Below are positions 57,682-64,000 of a stretch of 64,000 nucleotides of DNA, piece by piece; the stretch's first letter is position 1; the number at the start of each line of letters is the position of its first letter. A program made the translations under genes and the position numbers. Location: the NCBI GenBank assembly GCA_021464245.1, contig JADCRB010000005.1, positions 2,976,001 through 3,040,000 on the forward strand, read 5' to 3'. This stretch comes from Carallia brachiata. Lineage: Eukaryota; Streptophyta; Magnoliopsida; Malpighiales; Rhizophoraceae. Below the pieces are notes generated by a model, which worked only from the letters and a program-made list of their open reading frames with translations, searched no databases and was not told the DNA's origin.

Positions 57682-58416
57682 ATGGAACCAGTTGCAGAAC
57701 CTCAAGACAAGGGAGAAGAAAGGTCACCTCGCACAAGGTGGCAACCGACCATGGCACAACTGCAAATTTTGGAGGAAGTCTTCTACAACGATGGAGGTAT
57801 TGTCCCTAACTCTACACAGATTCTCCAACTTGTCTCACGACTTCGCCCGCTAGGGGCAGTCGAAGGAAAAAATGTATATTTTTGGTTCCAGAATCGGAGA
57901 CATAGGGAAACAGTGGCGCTGAGAGATGGTATTTCCAAAGCACAGCCTGTTGTTCCTATAGTAGATCTCACCAGTACAGCTTCACCCTCAAATGAAGCCG
58001 GCCCAAGTTCTACCACTGCAATGGTCTCTCCACGGTACGTTCATCAAAGCCGTAGCCTATGGGAGCATACATACTGGTCCTGGTGGTTTCACGGAGTCAG
58101 CCAAGGGTTCATCCCTCCTAGATACTTAAGTCTAGGAGGAATTTTTCTAGCACACAGGAGTCATTCCGGCGAAATTTTGCCTCTCTTTCCAGAATATTCC
58201 GGCAGCATCAACCAGCCGGAAAGCGACGTCAACATCATCGCCCACCAGACGAGGTCGAGCTTGACTTGGAGTTGCACCTCGGGCCCCGCTAGGACGGCCG
58301 ACAAGATAAGGTGCAACGACTTCTGCAACGACTTCTGCAGCACGCGGCAACGACTTCCGCAGCACACGGCAACGACTTCCGCAGCACACGGCAACGACTT
58401 CTGCCACACACGGTAA
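57682..58416 (+). CDS. WUSCHEL-like homeodomain protein carried by the retrotransposon, 244 aa
   Basis: WOX/WUS proteins are nuclear transcription factors that control plant stem cells. Residues 17-80 form a WUS-type homeodomain: RTRWQPTMAQLQILEEVFYN leads helix 1, QILQLVSRL fits helix 2, and EGKNVYFWFQNRRHRE (61-76) is the helix-3 recognition region. As I recall WUSCHEL, the domain has the same length, including the extra loop residues that classical homeodomains lack, and shares EGKNV-WFQN. At 166-170, LPLFP in EILPLFPEYSG resembles the WUS-box (TLPLFP). The start context AAGATGG is good and the frame has no intron. The C-terminal part reads through 22-bp tandem repeats (58314 on). It lies between pol and the 3' LTR on the element's coding strand, so the element carries it as an extra gene. 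Confidence 0.82.
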   Translation: MEPVAEPQDKGEERSPRTRWQPTMAQLQILEEVFYNDGGIVPNSTQILQLVSRLRPLGAVEGKNVYFWFQNRRHRETVALRDGISKAQPVVPIVDLTSTASPSNEAGPSSTTAMVSPRYVHQSRSLWEHTYWSWWFHGVSQGFIPPRYLSLGGIFLAHRSHSGEILPLFPEYSGSINQPESDVNIIAHQTRSSLTWSCTSGPARTADKIRCNDFCNDFCSTRQRLPQHTATTSAAHGNDFCHTR

Positions 58417-58434
58417 CGACTTTCGTGACACGCG
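58314..58434. repeat. 22-bp tandem repeats at the end of the WUS-like ORF
   Basis: About five and a half units with core CAACGACTTC(C/T)GC followed by CACACGG-like ends, with slight drift. They code for the last residues of the WUS-like ORF and include its stop. Confidence 0.85.
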
Positions 58435-58616
58435 TCAGCCGCTGCCTCTTTTGTCTCTTATGCAGGAAAGGGACGTGGATGGCCCTACCCGATTCTGCAT
58501 ACCTTTTTTGACTTTTCAAAAAAAAAAAAAAAAAAAAAACTCTTTATTATTTGTATATATATCCTGCATGCCCGAGTTGTAATATTCACCCCTCAGCTCT
58601 TCTTTCTCAAAAGAAA

Positions 58617-59006
58617 ATGGCTAGTCTCTGCACTTGTCTCAGGAAGTTCTTCGATCAAGAAGTTGGAGGCGCACGAGCTAAGAAAAGAAGGAGTAGTCTT
58701 CTTCGAGGGATCCCTAAAAGCCCTCGAAACTCAGTCTCCAACGCCATCGGTGTCATGGAGTTCCAACTACTCTCCTTAGTTCACATCTACCACAGAGGGA
58801 TGAGAAGCTGCAATTATCCAATCTTTCTTTGGATGCAGCGACGTACAGGGAAGTTCCAACTACTCTCCTTACGTCGAAGCAGACTTGGAAATCATCACTA
58901 CAGTCAGTCTCTCTGTGAGCCGGTCTTGAAGTTCCAAGGTCCTGGGCCTTCCTCTTGGGGAGGTTCAAGTTCTTTGCCTACTGGATCATCCTCACCAGAG
59001 CTTTGA
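58617..59006 (+). CDS. Small ORF of unknown function before the 3' LTR, 129 aa
   Basis: Not a family I recognise. From the ATG at 58617 it starts MASLCTCLRKFFDQEVGGAR and has a basic stretch (AKKRRSSLLRG) that could be a nuclear signal. An internal nucleotide duplication repeats the words GTTCCAACTACTCTCCTTA at about 58760 and 58853, giving QLLSL twice. The end is Ser/Gly/Pro-rich. The frame is also open upstream to 58551. It may be a decayed exon of the captured gene, a second element-specific gene or chance; there is no domain support. Confidence 0.3.
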   Translation: MASLCTCLRKFFDQEVGGARAKKRRSSLLRGIPKSPRNSVSNAIGVMEFQLLSLVHIYHRGMRSCNYPIFLWMQRRTGKFQLLSLRRSRLGNHHYSQSLCEPVLKFQGPGPSSWGGSSSLPTGSSSPEL

Positions 59007-59260
59007 ACTTCAAAGAACCTTTGCCAGCCTTTGCCAGCCATGGAAGCTCAAACGCACCTGGAGCCAAGACTTCAATTTCTATATTGGCTGGCTGCTAACT
59101 TCTCAAGATCATATCGGTTTCCTATTGCGATCCAACAACAGCAGACATATCAAAGATAGAAGACTCCAAGATTCAATGTTCATCAGGACTTTCCAAATTT
59201 CAAACTGGACTTCAAGACTCGGTGCGGATCACGTCTGCAAAGTTCTTCCTTACCGACCCT
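59007..59260. other. Linker between the small ORF and the polypurine tract
   Basis: Unique sequence without a recognised feature; a short repeat CCTTTGCCAGC occurs twice at about 59020-59040. Confidence 0.4.
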
Positions 59261-59275
59261 TGAAGTGGGGGCATT
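59261..59275 (+). promoter_or_regulatory. Polypurine tract (plus-strand primer site)
   Basis: TGAAGTGGGGGCATT directly abuts the 3' LTR, as expected for the primer of plus-strand DNA synthesis. Confidence 0.75.
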
Positions 59276-60337
59276 TGTAAAAGACCAAAAAAAAAAAAAA
59301 AATCAAAGTTCGGCAGATGAAAAAAAAAAAAAAAAAAAAGGAAAGAAAACTCAAATGTCAGCTTCTAGAAGTTGAAAAAGAAAAAAAAAAATCAAAGTTA
59401 GGCAGATGAAGAAAAAAAAAAGAGGAAAGAAAAATCAAATGTCAGCTTCTAGAAGTTGAAAAAAAAAAAAAAAAAAAATCAAAGTTAGGCAGAAGAAGAA
59501 AAAAAAAAAATCAACGAAAAGTTGGTGGTACTGTGCCTTCTCCTAGCCTATAAATAGGCTCAAAATCTCCAGAGAAGGAAGAAGCCAATCACAGAAAAAT
59601 TGGCGCACAGGAGCAGTGGGGAATTAATTTCAAATTGAAATTACATTTCTCACAACGAAAGAAAGCCTTATAAATAGGCCCCTGCCCCCCAGTTCAAAAC
59701 AGATTCAGCAAATCTGTAAACAGAAAAATTCAGAGAATTTGAGAGAAAAAGAAAATTTTGAAAATCTCTCAAGAAAATTTCTCCTTTTCTTACATGCTTT
59801 TACTCTGCAGTATACTCTCCTAATTCCTTTTTGAGAGATATTTCAGGGGTAAAACCCAAAAAATTTGCTGTTTCCATTTCCAAAGTTATTTTTAAATTTA
59901 TATTCTTCGATCGCCCTAGATCTGAATTTATGAGAATATAGATCTGAAAATATCAAATTACTACAAATCCAGCTGGGATTAAGCCTCAAACGGCCCTCAG
60001 CAAAATCCAGGCAGTTCATCCGAGAACAAGTCCCTTCGACCCTCGGTGAAATTAAGCTAGATCGGCTCAGATCAGGTCTCTGCGGTTCTTAACCGTAGTC
60101 AAAACGTCCAAATCAGATCCAGTTTCAGTCTACCCAGTTCAAGAAAAAGCTGTAGAAATTATTTCTGTCAAGATCAAGCTCGTGCAGCCCTTGACGGAGT
60201 CAAAAAAGGAACACTAATCGGAGGATCTACGGAGATCGACCCCACGTAAATTTCCTTTCATTTTTAAATTTTTTATTTGTAATTTATTTTTGTATTTTCG
60301 AGTTTAATTGTTTTAGACTCGAAATTTACGCTTTACA
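59276..60337 (+). repeat. 3' LTR
   Basis: 1062 bp, almost identical to the 5' LTR. Differences seen: CTCTCCTAA for CTCTACTAA, CGGCCCTC for CGGCGCTC, AAGCTAG for AAGCCAG, ACGCTTTACA for ACGCCTTACA, one change in an A-run, and several homopolymer length changes. Followed by the TTTAT TSD. Confidence 0.93.
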
Positions 60338-60800
60338 TTTATATTTTTTACATTTAAATTTTAAATCTTTTTGAAATTTTATTTCAATTTTAAATCTTTT
60401 GATTTTGCTCTAAATCAGTTCTCCCATTAGTTAATCCGTTAAAAATTAAGTTTGACTAAAAAAAATTATTTTAAAAAAATAAACTATTTAAATTTACCAA
60501 TTAAAAGAAATACGGTGTGTAATCTAAAAAAATAAAAAAAATAAAAAAATCAAAATTATAATTTATACGCTACTCTTTGAACGTATTTCTTAAAAAATAT
60601 ATATTTAAATAATACATTTTACCTTTTTAAAATAATTTTCGTTGATCAAACTTAATTTTTAACTGATTGACTAACGAAAGAACTAATTTAGAGTAAAATC
60701 AAAAGATTTAAAACTGAAATAAAATATCAAAACAATTTAAGACTCAAATGTAAAAATATAAAAATTTAGAACTAAATAAATACATACCCCTATATTTATT

Positions 60801-61325
60801 TTGGTTTTCCAGTAACATGGCAGCTACAAATTAGATCTGGATTATGCAGGCATTGTTGAAATTAGTCGTGTACGGTCACTGCTTCAATCCAGTAGCATGG
60901 CCAAGGCAGATTTGAAGATTGGAATGAAGGCCCTTTTAAACATGTTCCTTCCATGGATCTAAAGCAGCTCAAAAGCTTTAACCTCATTTACAAAGAAAAG
61001 TGAAGCGACCCACTAAACAATAATCACGCTGGAAAGCCGCTCATGACTAGTGGGTTTTTTTTGTTTCCCCTCTGCCTCTTCTTTCTTTGCTAAATACTTG
61101 GCCTTCACTGACATTTCATATCAAATTTGGAAAATCAAAAGATCAAACACACACACACAAAAGCAATTTTGATTCCCATTAAATGAAGAATGAACATAAG
61201 AATTAGTTGGTAAAGAGTAGTAATGATCACAAAATGGGTAAAATAAGTCTAATCACTTTGTATAGGATTTCAAACACCCCAATTTGCACATCTGGGAACA
61301 GCACTGGGATGATTCGACTTTCCAC
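60801..61325. other. Intergenic, 3' flank of the threonyl-tRNA synthetase gene
   Basis: A short CA microsatellite at about 61148-61160. Otherwise nothing recognised; it includes the 3' UTR of the minus-strand gene. Confidence 0.5.
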
Positions 61326-63438
61326 CTAATGGAAAGCTGCAACTTCGTTCTTTAAGAGTTCCAATAAGCTTTCAAGACTGGTTACAGAATGCTCGGCATT
61401 GTCTCTCACCCGTACACTCACCTGCAAACGAGAAACAACAAAGCATGGAGAAAAATAATATGGATCAAACCCCGATAAGGGGCAGAGATGATCTTAAATG
61501 TGAAATTCCACAAAATAATGCTTCTTGAAAGACAATAAAATGAGGCTCTACTTTTGCCTTCCACCAAATTCCCATCCTCCAATGATTAATCTAGTTGACT
61601 CTTGAAACAGTTAAAAATCCACGTTAAAAGCATTCAGATAATAAATTGACGTGCATATTTGAATTCCATTACTCTAGATTTTATAGTACCTGTCCAGTTT
61701 TAGCTTCGTCTTCACCAACAACCAATATGTAATTGTACTGTGCCAACTGAGCTTCCCTTATCTGCATGATGCCAAAAGGTGTAAGCATCCTCCGCTGTAC
61801 TTATTGACTATTCAATGCTTAAATTGTTCGTTAGAAGGGAACAAAAGCCTGTACTACAATGAAAGTCCCTTCCATAAAAGACAAAATCAATGTGGCCCTA
61901 CAAAATGGCAATTATTGTGGACTGCTGAAAGAAAAAGGACCGAAACACAAAACATCTACAGGAAGTATCAGGAATCTCGTAATAGCATATAAGGGAACAC
62001 TGCATTTGAATGAGGAAGCTCCCGCAGATTATTCTTTCCATGGGACTTCATCATAAGAGTAAATTATAAATTACACCCATTTCACACTTGTTTGATCATC
62101 AGCCATGAGTTCTAACTAGAAACTATGTTCTCCTGTGCCATAAAAAGTTGAAACACAACACCTATGATTACTTACAACACATGCACACGAAATTGCAAGG
62201 CACCCATTTCTTATAATGGTGCCATAAGCAACTTATAACCAACGTGAGCACAATAGATCTTGATGTCATCAGTCATAAGTTTAAGTTGTTTCTGCACTTT
62301 ACAGGAGACACTCAAAGTTCCTGAAGAATGACCATGCAACTTACATGATGCTGGCGTTAGATTGCATTGGTTATTAACAATAATGCATAGGCATTCATAA
62401 ATAATAAGAAAATAACAATGATTCAAAACACATACAGCAGTTTGCAAGATGTCGACATGAAGTCAATGTCAGAAATTTATAAATGGTACCTTTTTCTGAA
62501 TTTTTCTATCAGTTGTGTCAGCATCAACATAATAGCCAGCTCTGTGAATCCGATCACGCACCTATAAAAGAAATGGGGTGCCTTGGTTTAAATTTACTTT
62601 AGGGTAAAAAATAAAACATCATCCAAAATAATATCAATGTCATTGACAGTTTAAGATTCCGACTTTATAGGATACCTTCCACAGACACAGATTCACCCCA
62701 AAAGAGGATGAACACATTTAAAAACTACATAGCGACACCAAAAACAGCTGATAAACACGTCTTATTGACATGCAAACCACAGAATTTATTAAACTGAAAA
62801 TTAATGACCAGCAATATATAAATGACCAGAAAAAAAAAAAAAAACACGGTCATTTCACAATTTTGATTAAAAACAGAAAATTACATTGCCCAGAATCAAT
62901 CAACCATAAAGGACATTATGTAAGTGAAGGTCCACCACTATGATAGATTAGATATCAAGATACAAGTTATACACAGCATAATGAATGCAGATCATGTCAC
63001 AATGTAATGTCTGCCCAAGGTTTAAAGAGCATACGATTGACAAACCTGTAGTGCATATGGCTGGGATTTCTCGGACACAGGGCAGACAATTGCTTGACGA
63101 GGACTAAGCCACAGAGGCCACTTGCCCTTGTAATGCTCCAATAATATGGCAAACATGCGCTCAACAGAACCCAGGATGGCTCTGTGTATCATAACAGGTC
63201 GCTCTATCTTGGCTTCATCCTCAGCTGAGTAACCCAAATCAAATCGAAGCGGAAGCTGGAAGTCAAGCTGTAAAAAGGTACGATTCATGTATGATTCATT
63301 AATTGATAGAACAGCAAGATGAGCAACACATGCAACAGAATAAACCTGCAATGTTGCACACTGAAACTTCCTCTTCAATGCATCGGACACACTGATGTCT
63401 ATCTTAGGTCCATAGAAAGCACCATCACCTTCATTGAT
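61326..63438 (-). CDS. Threonine--tRNA ligase, last five exons (5' end outside the window)
   Basis: Class II aminoacyl-tRNA synthetase that charges tRNA-Thr. Exons on the minus strand: 63438-63346, 63267-63046, 62561-62490, 61761-61690 and 61421-61326, all phase 0 with GT-AG borders. They encode [20 protein letters not shown] (core catalytic segment), [36 protein letters not shown] (class II motif 3 region) and [11 protein letters not shown]. The anticodon-binding domain follows ([40 protein letters not shown]), with the end NEVAAFH and a TAG at 61328-61326. The N-terminal and first catalytic exons lie beyond the right edge. The cellular compartment cannot be told without the N-terminus. Confidence 0.93.
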
Positions 63439-63491
63439 CTGCAAAACATAAGCCAAACACATTATCATCCAGAGGTTAGCAGTAAGGATTC

Positions 63492-63741
63492 TGTTGGAAT
63501 ATAAGCAAGTGTGAGTTGAGACATAAGGAAGTCCCACATTGGAAGAAAATATAAAGAGCAAGCAAAATATAATAGCCAAAAACCCATAACCCAATGCCTT
63601 AAGGTTTTGGGTATGAAGTGGTGTCAAGACCCATGTGTTGTTGCTTGCTCCTAGGCCCGTGTGTCATGTAAGCCCGCATATTCCACACAGAAATATAGAG
63701 GTTGCGAGCCCGCGTATTCCACATGCACCGGATTTCTAACA
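63492..63741. mobile_element. Possible solo LTR or small repeat insertion in a ThrRS intron
   Basis: The stretch starts TGTTGGAATATAAGC and could end GGATTTCTAACA, giving LTR-like TGTTGGAA...TTCTAACA ends. Flanks GATTC and AATTC form an imperfect 5-bp TSD. It contains GTCCCACATTGGA, common in plant LTR promoters. An alternative right end CCTAACA/ATTC near 63964 is also possible, so the limits are uncertain. Confidence 0.35.
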
Positions 63742-64000
63742 AATTCCATCCTAGAGATCTAGCCCAATATATGTGGATGACAATTTCATTTACATATTAG
63801 CCACTAGGCCTAACTTTTGTAGCACTCCAAGCTCCATCTTATGATATTGACCAAAATTTTCCTTGTTGGAACATGTACAACGGGTAGGATAAGTAACGGC
63901 TGATGTGCTTCCAACAAGCCACGGTTATAGCATCGTAAGCTAGCTTTCAGCTAAAATCCTAACAATTCTAGCCTCTGTTCGATTGATTTTGCAATTAAAA
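63742..64000. other. Intron or repeat sequence, no exon recognised
   Basis: No threonyl-tRNA synthetase exon is visible here. The inverted pair CTTGTTGGAA (about 63863) and TTCCAACAAG (about 63909) may belong to the same inserted repeat. Confidence 0.35.

Larger units (their letters stand above)
50609..60337 (+). mobile_element. Ty3/gypsy LTR retrotransposon, Tat-like, 9.73 kb, carrying a WUSCHEL-like ORF
   Basis: Both LTRs run from TGTAAAAGAC to TTTACA, and the 5-bp TSD TTTAT lies at 50604-50608 and 60338-60342. Order: 5' LTR, gag-like ORF, purine-rich linker, CAGCT-rich repeats, seven TATA-like repeats, pol (RT, RNase H, second RNase H, integrase), A/CCAAA-rich linker, WUS-like ORF, small ORF, polypurine tract, 3' LTR. 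RT-to-integrase order with an extra RNase H domain marks the Tat branch of Ty3/gypsy. No protease and no zinc-knuckle gag were found, and pol has several frame breaks, so it is non-autonomous as read. The LTRs differ at only about five substitutions plus small indels over about 1.06 kb. Confidence 0.93.
50576..60790. mobile_element. Mutator-like hairpin MITE (about 481 bp) split by the LTR retrotransposon
   Basis: The left end GGGATATATAATTTTTT at 50576 and the complement of the right end (GGGGTATGTATTTATTT, at 60790) begin long inverted arms. Both continue TTCTAAATTTTTAT, ACATTT, TCTTTTGATTTT, TAGTT and AAAAATTAAGTTTGA. The identical 10-bp TATATTTATT flanks the outer ends at 50566-50575 and 60791-60800. 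The retrotransposon sits 33 bases inside the left arm, so the MITE's own sequence is 50576-50608 plus 60343-60790. Long TIRs and a 9-10-bp TSD fit a MULE-derived element. Confidence 0.85.

Noticed and set aside
58147..58519. Three minus-strand frames overlapping the WUS-like ORF, rich in Cys/Val/Ser repeats
   Set aside because: They arise from the antisense of the 22-bp tandem repeats; the plus-strand frame has the homeodomain and WUS-box.

Overview
This is nuclear DNA of a flowering plant, probably a eudicot and perhaps a woody one such as a citrus relative; the species is a guess. The evidence is AT-rich sequence, GT-AG introns with T-rich acceptors, plant-specific families (CC-NBS-LRR, WAT1-related transporters, GASA peptide, bHLH-MYC_N protein), tRNA-derived SINEs, MITEs and a Tat-type Ty3/gypsy LTR retrotransposon. 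Nothing prokaryotic is present.

1-14.9 kb: the 3' part of an RPM1-like NLR (2-2410, +) is followed by an intact seven-exon WAT1-related gene (4579-6719, -). Both are mirrored by a decayed inverted copy at about 9.95-13.44 kb, which holds a broken WAT1 copy and only the last codons of the NLR. A 538-bp hAT-type MITE with a perfect 8-bp target-site duplication (TSD) lies between the arms. A GASA/snakin gene (14078-14873) follows; its cysteine domain is intact, but its exon phases disagree by one base.

15-37.3 kb: AT-rich intergenic DNA with a SINE (16198-16389), then a tandem array with two intact WAT1-related genes (24917-28123 and 32274-35303, both -). Orphan copies of their flanks lie on both sides, so the array was once longer or was built by unequal exchange.

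37.3-50.6 kb: mostly featureless, with a second SINE carrying a 17-bp TSD. A bHLH-MYC_N protein gene (47149-49004, +) has conserved exons and splice sites but several 1-2-base frame breaks.

50.6-60.8 kb: a 9.7-kb LTR retrotransposon with near-identical LTRs and TSD TTTAT, inserted in one arm of a hairpin MITE that has its own 10-bp TSD. The element has a short gag-like ORF, an array of seven TATA-box-like repeats, and a broken pol with two RNase H regions. Between pol and the 3' LTR it carries a 244-codon ORF with a WUSCHEL-type homeodomain and, 85 residues further on, a WUS-box-like motif. A retrotransposon carrying a developmental transcription factor is the most striking feature of the window.

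61.3-64 kb: the last five exons of a threonyl-tRNA synthetase gene (-), with a repeat insertion in the next intron upstream.
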